A stretch of 36,882 nt of DNA, taken from positions 151,685 to 188,566 of the forward strand of contig DF820475.1 of the NCBI GenBank assembly GCA_000739535.1, read 5' to 3'. Under the pieces are notes generated by a model. That model saw nothing but the letters and a program-made list of their open reading frames with translations. It was not told the DNA's origin and made no database searches. Shown piece after piece: positions 8,134-15,913 of the stretch. Positions within the stretch are counted from its first letter, which is position 1, and each line of letters starts with the position of its first letter. The position numbers and the translations under genes were made by a program. The stretch comes from Candidatus Vecturithrix granuli (GTDB lineage Bacteria > Moduliflexota > Moduliflexia > Moduliflexales > Moduliflexaceae).

Positions 8134-9357
8134 ATGAAAACGAGAAAGGCATGTCTGAAACACCTGTTGAGCATTTTGCCTATACTTACTGTTGGATTGA
8201 TGCTGTGGACAGTTCCTTCCTTTGCTCAGGAAACCGAAGAGGAAAAACCTGAGAGACTGGTAACGATGGCAATTGAATATCCGGGAATCAAAATTCCTAC
8301 AGAAAAAAATGTGTCAATGAAAATCCTGTTGTATAACAACGGGAAAACCGGCGAAGATGTTGAAGTCTGGGTCGCCGAAGCCCCTGAAGGATGGGACGCT
8401 GTGATTAAAACCTATAAATTTACGGTTACCGGTATTCATGTTCCCTCGGGTGAGACAAAAACGCTTGATTTTGAAGCTGAACCGGACGAAACGATTACAC
8501 CTGGAAAATATGAGTTCAGGATTGAAGCGCAAACGCCGGATCAACGCTTTAAAATGGCGCAACTTCTCACGGTGACGGTTGAAAAGAAACAAGAAGAAGC
8601 AAAAGAATCAAAAGATATTACCTTGAATACCACCTACCCTGTCCTGCGAGGACCAACGGATGCCAAATTCGAGTTTTCTGTGGAAGTAAAGAGCGATTTA
8701 GATGAAGATGCGGTTTTCGATCTGGCTGCCAATGGCCCAGAAGGATGGGAGATCAACTTTAAACCAGGGTACGAGTCCAAGTATATTTCCAGCCTCCAAA
8801 TCCAGGCGAACCAGAGTAAGAACGTTTCGGTGGAAATAAAGCCGCCTATCACGGCCAAAGCCGGTGAATATCCGGTTACAGTGCGGGTGTCTTCCGGCGA
8901 CGAGGCCAAGGCTGAAATCGAGTTGAAAGTGGTGCTTACCGGAACGTATGGGCTTCAAGCCGGAACTCTGAATGATCTCCTGTCGCTGGATGCAAAACCG
9001 GGGAACCCTTCGATGGTCTCGGTCTATATTAAGAATACTGGCTCAGCGCCGAATCAGAATATTCAGTTTATGACCTTCAAACCGGAAAATTGGAAGGTTG
9101 AATTCGAGCCTGAAAAACTCGACGTCCTGAATCCAGGAGAAGTGAAACAGGTAGAAGTCAAAATTACGCCCTACGAGGAAGCCCTGGTGGGAGATTACTC
9201 GGTCGCTGTTGAAATTCAGGGGGAAAAAGCCTCAAAAACCCTGGAATTCAGAACAACCGTCAAGGCGTCAGCCGCCTGGGGCTGGATTGGGATTCTGATT
9301 ATTGTGGCGGTCGTTGGTGGATTAACAACCTTATTCAAAAAATTAGGAAGGCGATAA
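8134..9357 (+). CDS. Secreted, membrane-anchored NEW3 (Ig-like) domain protein
   Basis: A 407-residue exported protein. An N-terminal signal sequence (basic MKTRK, hydrophobic core to about residue 28, likely cleavage after PSFA) is followed by three Ig-like repeats of the NPCBM-associated NEW3 type, roughly residues 40-150, 155-270 and 275-380. Each contains the GW/NW pattern (PEGWDA, PEGWEI, PENWKV) and a proline-glycine strand late in the repeat. A C-terminal membrane helix (WGWIGILIIVAVVGGLTTLF, about 382-401) is followed by a basic stop. AGGAGGT precedes the ATG at 8134. The three-base gap to the ABC ATPase indicates an operon. In such operons the NEW3 protein is probably an extracytoplasmic component of the exporter. 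The substrate is unknown. Confidence 0.88.
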   Translation: MKTRKACLKHLLSILPILTVGLMLWTVPSFAQETEEEKPERLVTMAIEYPGIKIPTEKNVSMKILLYNNGKTGEDVEVWVAEAPEGWDAVIKTYKFTVTGIHVPSGETKTLDFEAEPDETITPGKYEFRIEAQTPDQRFKMAQLLTVTVEKKQEEAKESKDITLNTTYPVLRGPTDAKFEFSVEVKSDLDEDAVFDLAANGPEGWEINFKPGYESKYISSLQIQANQSKNVSVEIKPPITAKAGEYPVTVRVSSGDEAKAEIELKVVLTGTYGLQAGTLNDLLSLDAKPGNPSMVSVYIKNTGSAPNQNIQFMTFKPENWKVEFEPEKLDVLNPGEVKQVEVKITPYEEALVGDYSVAVEIQGEKASKTLEFRTTVKASAAWGWIGILIIVAVVGGLTTLFKKLGRR

Positions 9358-9360
9358 ATT

Positions 9361-10113
9361 ATGGAAACACAAGCAGTCATTGCAACCGAAGGTTTAACCA
9401 AGATGTACAACGGACAAACCGCTGTGGATCATCTGTCCTTTCAAGTGAATGAAGGCGAAATCTTCGGATTCCTGGGACCCAACGGCGCAGGCAAAACCAC
9501 AACCCTCTTAATGCTGCTCGGTTTGACCGAACCGAGCAGCGGTACAGCCCGCGTATTGGGGCTTGAACCGATCCGCCATCCGATTGAGGTCAAGCGCATG
9601 ATCGGGTATCTCCAGGAAAACATGGGGTTTTATCAGGATTTAAACGCCCGGCAGATGCTCAGATATATCGCGGACCTAAACCACATTCCGTCAGATGTGG
9701 TCAACGAACGGATCGAACAATCCCTGGAAACCGTGGGGCTTGACAAAGAAGCTGAAAAGAAGATCGGGGCGTATTCACGTGGAATGCGCCAACGCCTGGG
9801 CATCGCTGAGATTTTGATCAAACAGCCGAAAGTCGCCTTTTTAGACGAACCGACCCTGGGGCTTGATCCGGATGCCACTAATCGCATGATGGCTCTGATC
9901 CAGACCCTGAGCAAGGAGCAAAAGATGACGATCCTGCTCTCCTCGCACCTCTTGTATCAGGTCGAGAAAATCTGCGATCGGGTTGGGATTATGCTCAACG
10001 GACGGATGGTGGCGCAGGGACCGATGGAACAACTCGCCCATGAAAAGTTTGGAGTAGGCAAAGAAAAATATACGTTAGAAGAAATTTACATGAAGTATTT
10101 CCAGGAGGGATAA
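9361..10113 (+). CDS. ABC transporter ATP-binding protein
   Basis: The 250-residue nucleotide-binding subunit of an ABC-2-type exporter, acting on the cytoplasmic face of the membrane. Motifs appear in order: Walker A GPNGAGKTT at 39-47, Q-loop Q85, ABC signature YSRGMRQR at 138-145, Walker B VAFLDEP at 158-164 with catalytic E163, and H-loop H196 in LLSSHLL. The pattern YLQENMGFYQDLNARQML resembles the CcmA/NatA-like drug and antibiotic exporter group. Its ribosome site (AGGAAGG, 9345-9351) lies inside the end of the NEW3 gene, so translation is coupled. The permease follows after a repeat. The transported substrate cannot be inferred. Confidence 0.95.
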   Translation: METQAVIATEGLTKMYNGQTAVDHLSFQVNEGEIFGFLGPNGAGKTTTLLMLLGLTEPSSGTARVLGLEPIRHPIEVKRMIGYLQENMGFYQDLNARQMLRYIADLNHIPSDVVNERIEQSLETVGLDKEAEKKIGAYSRGMRQRLGIAEILIKQPKVAFLDEPTLGLDPDATNRMMALIQTLSKEQKMTILLSSHLLYQVEKICDRVGIMLNGRMVAQGPMEQLAHEKFGVGKEKYTLEEIYMKYFQEG

Positions 10114-10123
10114 TTGCTCCAAC

Positions 10124-10176
10124 GTACCCCGGACACCCTTGTTCGGAAAGAACCCCGGACGGGAATGTCCGGGGTA
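10124..10176. repeat. 53-bp palindrome of the GTACCCCGGACA family
   Basis: A diverged copy: GTACCCCGGACACCCTTGTT, spacer, then GGGAATGTCCGGGGTA. It is placed between the ABC ATPase stop and the permease ribosome site, where it may form an intercistronic hairpin. Confidence 0.85.
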
Positions 10177-10207
10177 GGAAGCTTGAATCGTTATCAGGAG
10201 GAATAAT

Positions 10208-11164
10208 ATGCATGGTATTACAGTGATCTGGAAAAAAGAATTGTCTGATCATTTTAGCAGTTATCGCTTTTTGCTGCTCTTTGCGTTAATTGCCATGGTC
10301 AGCCTAATTACCGTCTATATGGCGGGGATCAGTATTACAAAGGACTTGCAAGGCGTGGCGAAACCGGAGTATGTGTTCTTAATGCTCTTTACCGCCTCCG
10401 GGGTCCGTTTTTCTCTGGTGCAGTTTGTGTCGTTTTTCGGGCCGTTGATCGGCTTGATCTTAGGCTTCGATACGATTAACCGGGAACGGAACGAGGGCAC
10501 CCTGAGCAAATTACTCTCCCAGCCGATTTACCGCGATGCGGTCGTCAATGGCAAATTTTTGGCCGGCGTCAGCGTGATTGCCATTATGATGGCCGCGATT
10601 GTCCTGATCATTACCGGCTTAGGGTTGATCATGATGGGCGTTGTTCCCGGCATTGAGGAAATCTGGCGCATCCTCATCTATCTGGTCATCAGCGTGTGCT
10701 ACATTTCCTTCTGGCTTGGGTTAGCGATTCTGTTTTCGATTCTCTTTCGCAGCGTAGCAACCTCAGCCCTGGCAGCCTTAGCGATTTGGATCTTTTTTTC
10801 CTTTTTCCTGTCTCTGGGCGCAGGTGCCATCGCGAATGCTTTGACCCCTGAGGCGGGCGCCACTGATCCTGAAGCCTTGCTGCGACGCATCAAGATCGAG
10901 CATGCAATTACCTTGGCATCGCCAATGGCGTTATATACGGATTCCACGGCAACCATTATTGATCCGATGCGACGCACAACTCGCACCGTGATGCAGATGG
11001 GGATGATGGAGCAAATTTCCATGAAACGCTTCTCAGGGCCCCTGCCCCTGAGCCAGAGCTTCCTGGTAGTCTTGCCCTACATCATCACGCTGGCGGCGAT
11101 CACCATCATCTGCTTTGCCATCTCTTATACGGTCTTTATGCGTCAGGAAATCCGATCGATCTAA
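10208..11164 (+). CDS. ABC-2 type transporter permease
   Basis: Integral-membrane partner of the upstream ATPase. The 318 residues contain about six hydrophobic segments: 20-41, 68-88, 117-145, 153-181, 184-209 and 288-312. The cytoplasmic loop at 88-110 (DTINRERNEGTLSKLLSQPI) is the NosY/ABC-2 hallmark that contacts the ATPase. A loop of about 75 residues lies between helices 5 and 6. AGGAGG at 10197-10202 gives a strong start. The order NEW3 protein, ATPase, permease implies one exporter unit. The gene could also be called a Cu-processing NosY-like permease, but no copper genes are nearby. Confidence 0.92.
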   Translation: MHGITVIWKKELSDHFSSYRFLLLFALIAMVSLITVYMAGISITKDLQGVAKPEYVFLMLFTASGVRFSLVQFVSFFGPLIGLILGFDTINRERNEGTLSKLLSQPIYRDAVVNGKFLAGVSVIAIMMAAIVLIITGLGLIMMGVVPGIEEIWRILIYLVISVCYISFWLGLAILFSILFRSVATSALAALAIWIFFSFFLSLGAGAIANALTPEAGATDPEALLRRIKIEHAITLASPMALYTDSTATIIDPMRRTTRTVMQMGMMEQISMKRFSGPLPLSQSFLVVLPYIITLAAITIICFAISYTVFMRQEIRSI

Positions 11165-11187
11165 GTGTAACGTGGGATTATTCTGTC

Positions 11188-11235
11188 GTACCGCGGACAT
11201 CCTTGTCTGCCCCCGGAAAGCGATGGCCACGGTAC
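11188..11235. repeat. Degenerate GTACC-GGACA palindrome
   Basis: GTACCGCGGACATCCTTGTC on one side and GGCCACGGTAC on the other, the most decayed copy of this family. Flanking GGATTATTCTGTC (11175-11187) and GACAGAATCC (11256-11265) form an outer imperfect inverted repeat. Confidence 0.65.
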
Positions 11236-11290
11236 AACTCCATCAGTTTTACCTTGACAGAATCCTACGGCGCGTATGATGATTTTCCTC

Positions 11291-11323
11291 AGACTTGTCA
11301 GGGGTCGAAACCCTGGCAAGTCT
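11291..11323 (+). promoter_or_regulatory. Hairpin in the J-protein leader
   Basis: AGACTTGTCAGGG pairs with CCCTGGCAAGTCT (13 bp, one G-T wobble) around GTCGAAA. It ends four bases before the AAGGAGG of the next gene, so it may govern ribosome access. It is not related to the other palindromes in this window. Confidence 0.6.
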
Positions 11324-11338
11324 CAGAAGGAGGATGAT

Positions 11339-12049
11339 ATGAAGAAAAATTATTACATCATTCTCGAAGTGACCAGAGATGCCAGTCCGGAAGAGATCAA
11401 GTCGGCCTATCGCCGTAAAGCCAAAGAATTGCACCCTGATCACTACGGCGAAAACCGTGAACCCTTTCAGTCGGTGCAGGAAGCCTATTCAGTTTTAAGC
11501 GACCCAACCCGCCGGAGGGCGCATGATGAGACCCTGGATCGAGAACAACACGGGCAGGTACCTATCCGACAAAGGGCAACACAATACCCCCGGCATCCGA
11601 AAGCCGAACCGCTGATCCCTGAAGAACGACCCTTCGATGTTGAAGATCTTTCGCTGTCCCAATCTTTTCGAACCTATCGCCCATCGTTTGAGGAATTCTT
11701 CGACCGCCTGTGGAATAACTTCAGCCTGTTCGGGCATCCAAAGGCCGAAGAGCGGGAAAACCTGACAATCGAGATTCCTCTGTCATCAGAACAAGCCCGG
11801 CGCGGCGGCCGGGTGCGCATCGCGCTTCCGGCGCAAAAGCCCTGCCAGACCTGTGGAGGGCGAGGCTGGATTGGTCCCTTCCCGTGTCTGCGGTGCGATG
11901 GAGGAGGCGTGATCAGTGGAGAAGTTCCGGTTGAGGTCTCCTATCCGGCCGGGATTTCCGGAAGTTATATTACCCAATTACCTCTTGATCAATTTGGCAT
12001 CCATAACTTTTATCTGACAGTGTATTTCAGAGTGAGTGGTTGGGAATAG
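11339..12049 (+). CDS. J-domain (DnaJ-like) co-chaperone with a reduced zinc-finger region
   Basis: Predicted to stimulate the ATPase of a DnaK-type Hsp70. The 236 residues begin with a J domain (about 3-66) with the essential HPD at 32-34. A linker with KAEPLIPEERPFDVEDL follows, then a C-terminal domain (NLTIEIPLSSEQARRGGRV...) with only two CxxCxG-type motifs, CQTCGG and CLRCDG, where classical DnaJ has four, and a last segment (PLDQFGIHNFYLTVYFRVSG). The ATG at 11339 follows AAGGAGG. No grpE or dnaK lies in the window. It is downstream of the ABC genes but behind its own hairpin, so operon membership is uncertain. A complete short J-protein, not an obvious truncation. Confidence 0.9.
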   Translation: MKKNYYIILEVTRDASPEEIKSAYRRKAKELHPDHYGENREPFQSVQEAYSVLSDPTRRRAHDETLDREQHGQVPIRQRATQYPRHPKAEPLIPEERPFDVEDLSLSQSFRTYRPSFEEFFDRLWNNFSLFGHPKAEERENLTIEIPLSSEQARRGGRVRIALPAQKPCQTCGGRGWIGPFPCLRCDGGGVISGEVPVEVSYPAGISGSYITQLPLDQFGIHNFYLTVYFRVSGWE

Positions 12050-12088
12050 AAACATGTCATTATGAAGTTTTGCTCACAATAGAAAAAA

Positions 12089-12206
12089 ACTACAGCGGAT
12101 GGGAGAATGGAACGGATGGGATACCTACACCGGATTGAAGAAAAGAACGGATTTCTGTCCGCTGTAGTCCTTCTTTTATCCGTTCCTTTCTCTAATCCGA
12201 TGTAGT
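12089..12206. repeat. CTACAGCGGAT-family palindromic repeat cluster (left of the GxxExxY gene)
   Basis: Arms of the form ACTACAGCGGAT...GGAACGGAT: one intact (12089-12117), a CTACACCGGATTGAAG variant, and two inverted arms ending at 12206. The outer arms pair imperfectly over 29 bp. The last base overlaps the stop codon of the minus-strand GxxExxY gene. Related clusters are at 13028-13170 and 33889-34118. 12050-12088 holds nothing else. Confidence 0.85.
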
Positions 12207-13009
12207 CATTCCTGCAACCTCATCATTTCAATGTTTGGGGTTGTTCCGTAAAAATTGACCATCACCCCGAATGGCATACCGACACGCCGGACACGCGCCT
12301 TAAATTCTTCACGCAGGCCATCATCTATGTGTTGAAGTGCAAACGCGGCAACGGCGATTTTGCCATCAACCACTATCAGACGAGCGGGTTGTTGACCCAG
12401 AATATGTCCTTCATACTCTACCGGCAGAAATTTGATATAATCGTACCCCAATCCTTGACGACGAAACTCGATCATCACGGCCCGCCGGTAAATCTGGTGG
12501 AGAAAGCCTGTGCCTAGCGTAAAATGGACACGATGGCAAGCGTGTTGGATGACATTCACCAATTCGGGGTAAAGCCACTGCGGATTCACAGGCGGCTGAT
12601 GCCAGATGAAGTCTTTTTGAGACATATCTCTCACGAAATTGGGCAATCGTTCGATTTCAAGGGATTTTTTCCCATAATTGACCAGCAGAGCCAGATCCGC
12701 GTCCGTCACCTTCAGATACGAAATAGCCTGAGCTTTATGCAGAGGCGCAAGCATCGGGGTTACTTTGAGTTCCAGCAGCATTTTTCCCTGTTCGACCCAC
12801 ACATCAACATAGTACAGCCCCACGCGTTCTCCTTCATACGCCACTTCGAAGCCCTTTTCCTCCTCACAGGCAATGCCGCGCTTTTTCAACTCAAGTGCAA
12901 TTGCATTACGATAATATGCCTCTTTTTACAATGGTCCCAGCGCATTATGCACGTGAAAGAGAACGCCTCGCACCCGATAACTCAATTCAGCATGTAAGAG
13001 TTTTGTCAT
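12206..13009 (-). pseudogene. Tandem GxxExxY (PDDEXK_3-like) protein, broken by an in-frame stop
   Basis: The frame from ATG 13009 runs 267 codons to TGA 12208-12206, but codon 28 is TAA (12928-12926). Before it is MTKLLHAELSYRVRGVLFHV and then HNALGPL; after it is KEAYYRNAIALELKKRGI. Together these form the normal opening of a GxxExxY domain, so this is a nonsense mutation and not a frameshift. Domain 1 retains the PD-(D/E)xK-like residues (YVDVWVEQGKMLLELKV). Domain 2 (about residues 145-265: GTGFLHQIYRRAV...) lacks the second acidic-x-lysine, showing AAFALQ there. GxxExxY proteins are common in uncultured bacteria and their role is not settled. A restart inside codons 40-50 could make a partial protein. 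Palindrome clusters flank the gene on both sides. Confidence 0.8.
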
Positions 13010-13027
13010 GGTGTAAACGCTTAGATA

Positions 13028-13170
13028 GCTACAGAATGGAACGGACGTAAACCTACACCGGATTGAAGAAAGGAACGGATGGGGAAGACTACAGCGGATG
13101 AGAGAATGGAACGAATTTTTGTCCGGTGTAGTCCTTTCTTTATCCGTTCCATTCTCTCATCCGCTGTAGT
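13028..13170. repeat. CTACAGCGGAT-family palindromic repeat cluster (between GxxExxY and NACHT genes)
   Basis: Contains a perfect 26-bp inverted pair (13088-13113 with 13145-13170, ACTACAGCGGATGAGAGAAT and onward) plus CTACACCGGATTGAAGAAAG and a partial arm at about 13030. It ends nine bases before the stop of the NACHT gene. Confidence 0.88.
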
Positions 13171-13178
13171 CCACATTG

Positions 13179-15248
13179 TCAGGAACGAACAACGCGGACG
13201 GAGTTCATGTCGTCCATAGTGCACCAGCCCACGTCGCCAGTGGTGAAATGGACGAGCCACGCCGACGATGACGAACGTTTATCACCTGACCAGCACCATG
13301 TCTGATTGCTGTTAAATACCGAATTGATATACAATCCATTCGATTGCTTTTTCGGTTCCAGCAGCGACATCAATTCCGGCATGGTCGGCAGGCGCCAGTC
13401 GTAAAAACCAGCAAACTCTTCCCGGTTCAGTGTGTCAACATATTCCTCGGCTTGTTCATAGGTTAAAAAGCCTTCCGAACCTGACTTCTGCCACAGTAAG
13501 CCGGTCGCCCTGTCGAACACAACATTGCCCCGATCTTCATAGTCATTCCGAATATATTCCAAGGGTCGCCAAACGTCAAATTTTTCCCATTTCGCTGGCT
13601 TCAATCCGAGTACTTTTACAGCATCGACATCTGAAATTGTCAGAGGTTCACGTCGCAACAACCCCATTTTTATTTCACAGGTTTCAGGCAAGGCGGCTTG
13701 CAATTCCTGTTCTTGCGCTGAGGTCACGGGTTTGATCAGGTGTAACTGCTGTAAATTTCTGAGTCCCCGCAACAGCAGCACCTCATCCTCTGCTTTCCAT
13801 TCTTGCAGTTTCAGCGTGGTGATCTCGGGCAAAACTTTCGCAGGCAGCCTGGTCAACACCCGTGTTTTGCCATCTTTGACGCTATACTCGCCGTTCAAAT
13901 CACTGCGTTCGAAAAAGGGGACGGTGAAGTTTTTCCAGATCATTTCCTCAAAAAAGGCTTTGGCCTGATCCATGCCGTCGAAATCTAATTCTTGCCGGAA
14001 CGCCGCATTGAAAACCGCTTCTTCGGCTAAAAAATATTCCAGCACCGATTTGTGGGAGAATTTGTACTCTTCACGGGCGCTGCGATTGAGCAGCGAGCGG
14101 CTCTTCATCTCCATCTCGCTCAGTTTAATCCCATGCTTTTCAGCAAAGGGTTGAATTTCCCGGCCGCTGATTAACAGGCTGCTTTGCCGTTCGCTGCGCC
14201 AGCGCCGGTAAAGATCAACCGCGATCTCACGGGAAAACTGGTATAACTGCTTCATATAGTCGTCAGGACGGTCTGGCGCGACTTTTCGCGCCTCGCGTTC
14301 GACCCAGCGGTTGATCAATTCCGCGTACACTTCAAAGGCGGCGTTGTACGGGCGATCGTGTTTCAAAAGGTCTTCGATATAGCTGAGCAGCATCGGCCGC
14401 ACCATCAGGTTCGGGCAGGACTCCACAATCTGCTGCGCTTTCCGCCGTTTCGCCCTTTGCAGCAGGGAAAAGCGTTTACGTAAATACACCCGGATGTCCT
14501 GTGCGTCAAAGGGTGAAAGATAGAACTTGCGAAACAACCGCTCCCCGCCTTCGCCGCCAAAGCGCATCACGCCGGTTTCATGCGGTTCTTCATCTTCACT
14601 GGGGAAAAACTGCGTGCGGCAGGTCAGCACCACTTCCCGAAAATGCACGACTTTCAAGATTAACTCCTGCAAACGCTTTTTGTAATCCTGTACCGCCTGA
14701 TGATCCTCATCAAAGGCATCCAGCAGCAGAATCGTGTTCGCTTTGTCCTCTATCTTTTCGATTTCCTTGTCAATATCCGGGAAACCTAAGGGAAAGAGTT
14801 TGATCTGATACGGCGCGCCGAAGAATTGCTCGTGATAGCGCCGATAGAGATTGAGCAGAAAGGTGGTTTTGCCCATGCCGGAATCCGCCAGCACAATGTA
14901 AAACTGACAATCGTCCTGATGCGGCTTAAACGCTTTTTTGAGGAAAAACGGAATGACTTTTTCCCTGGCGGCAAAGGCATACGTGCGTCCCGGTTCTTCA
15001 TCCTGAGAGGGCGCGACGTTCTGACATTTGGTTTCCACATAATAGCGCGTCGCGCGTTCGATTTCCAAATCCGTGTAAAAGGGGTGCAGGCTGCGCTTCA
15101 ATTTCCGATCCTGATACAACTTATACAGCTTTGTAACAAGCGTCGCCGCCGAACCGAACCCTGCCGCGATTGCCATCAACAGAGTTACGAGTTTCGGATA
15201 GCCAAGTGGTGCTAATTTTTCAATAAGGTATTGCAGTATATCGTTCAT
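13179..15248 (-). CDS. Membrane-anchored NACHT/STAND NTPase with C-terminal Lcl (DUF1566) domain
   Basis: A 689-residue multidomain protein. Residues 19-42 form a membrane helix. The NTPase follows with Walker A ADSGMGKTTF (121-130), NACHT-type Walker B TILLLDAFDED (172-182) and sensor VVLTCRTQF with R211. A helical/winged region ends with FSHKSVLEYFLAEEA (397-411), typical of NACHT ATPases. A short linker with a few leucine-rich turns (GLRNLQQLHLIKP) leads to an Lcl/DUF1566 domain (about 574-689: FDRATGLLWQ, YDWRLPTMPEL, WCWSGD, VRVVRS). Bacterial NACHT proteins are often anti-phage sensors. Lcl domains have C-type-lectin-like folds and are sometimes targets of diversity-generating retroelements. 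No reverse transcriptase is visible here. The start at 15248 follows AAGGGA. The function is inferred only from domain architecture. Confidence 0.85.
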   Translation of the reverse strand: MNDILQYLIEKLAPLGYPKLVTLLMAIAAGFGSAATLVTKLYKLYQDRKLKRSLHPFYTDLEIERATRYYVETKCQNVAPSQDEEPGRTYAFAAREKVIPFFLKKAFKPHQDDCQFYIVLADSGMGKTTFLLNLYRRYHEQFFGAPYQIKLFPLGFPDIDKEIEKIEDKANTILLLDAFDEDHQAVQDYKKRLQELILKVVHFREVVLTCRTQFFPSEDEEPHETGVMRFGGEGGERLFRKFYLSPFDAQDIRVYLRKRFSLLQRAKRRKAQQIVESCPNLMVRPMLLSYIEDLLKHDRPYNAAFEVYAELINRWVEREARKVAPDRPDDYMKQLYQFSREIAVDLYRRWRSERQSSLLISGREIQPFAEKHGIKLSEMEMKSRSLLNRSAREEYKFSHKSVLEYFLAEEAVFNAAFRQELDFDGMDQAKAFFEEMIWKNFTVPFFERSDLNGEYSVKDGKTRVLTRLPAKVLPEITTLKLQEWKAEDEVLLLRGLRNLQQLHLIKPVTSAQEQELQAALPETCEIKMGLLRREPLTISDVDAVKVLGLKPAKWEKFDVWRPLEYIRNDYEDRGNVVFDRATGLLWQKSGSEGFLTYEQAEEYVDTLNREEFAGFYDWRLPTMPELMSLLEPKKQSNGLYINSVFNSNQTWCWSGDKRSSSSAWLVHFTTGDVGWCTMDDMNSVRVVRS

Positions 15249-15380
15249 CGTGTCCCTTTCTATGTGCGCTGCGCTCTGCTGAAAATCGTCTTATTTTCTC
15301 CTCTCCAAAACACATCATCACCTTATTTCATCATTTTCGTCAACTTAATTTTTTCCTGATTTCGCCTTTGAAAATACACA

Positions 15381-15439
15381 TACCCCGGACAGCCTTGTCC
15401 GGGGGTGCTCATCTTCCCGGACAAGGCTGTCCGGGGTAC
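15381..15439. repeat. GTACCCCGGACA-family palindrome upstream of the NACHT gene
   Basis: CCCCGGACAGCCTTGTCCGG, spacer GGTGCTCATCTT, then the complementary arm. 15249-15380 is AT-rich leader of the NACHT gene with no clear promoter. Confidence 0.88.
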
Positions 15440-15450
15440 GAATTCACCGT

Positions 15451-15595
15451 TTTCATCGCGCCGGGTGAACAGATGCTTATGATAGCTCCTTTGAAACTAC
15501 AAGGATGACTCATAAGCAAGGATGAGTGATCCCTGGTGATGTGAAATCCTTGTCGTTTCATCGCGCCGGGTGAACAGATGCTTGTGATAGCTCCT
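15451..15595. repeat. 40-bp direct repeat, two copies
   Basis: 15451-15490 and 15556-15595 (TTTCATCGCGCCGGGTGAAC and onward) are identical except for one base, with a period of 105. The spacer carries CAAGGATGA-type repeats. No coding sequence is supported in 15249-15913. Confidence 0.85.
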
Positions 15596-15763
15596 CCTCT
15601 GAAAATGACTTTTTTGGGCGAACAACGGCGGGATAGAATTTGTTTCCCTCCTGGGAGCAGGTTTGTGAAGTTCTCCGTGGGGTCCACCTTCCGAGGCGGC
15701 CTCCACGTGAGCGAATGTCTTCAGGACTTACGCAGTCCCCCCCTCAACCCCCCCCCGTAAACG

Positions 15764-15877
15764 GCAGGGCTGTGAAGTTCTCGCAAAACATACCGTCTCG
15801 ACTCCGCTCGACGTCCGTCGTTGCGGTCATCGAGCGGAGTCGAGATGACAAACATCCGCAGAACTTCACAGCCCTGC
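15764..15877. repeat. 114-bp composite palindrome with paired conserved-loop hairpins
   Basis: Perfect outer arms of 18 bp (GCAGGGCTGTGAAGTTCT at 15764-15781 and its complement at 15860-15877). Inside, two hairpins carry the loops TCGACTCCGCTC and GAGCGGAGTCGA with stems CGTC/GACG and GTCATC/GATGAC. It is the same loop family as the 115-bp elements at 4025 and 19736, but the ends differ and no target-site duplication is seen. C7 and C9 tracts lie just before it (15737-15756). Confidence 0.82.
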
Positions 15878-15913
15878 TCTTGAAAGGGGCCTGCTTGCAA
15901 ATACCGGATATGA

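Noticed and set aside
15737-15756. C7 and C9 runs as a phase-variable switch
   Set aside because: They are in a repeat-filled gap with no gene whose frame or promoter they would control.
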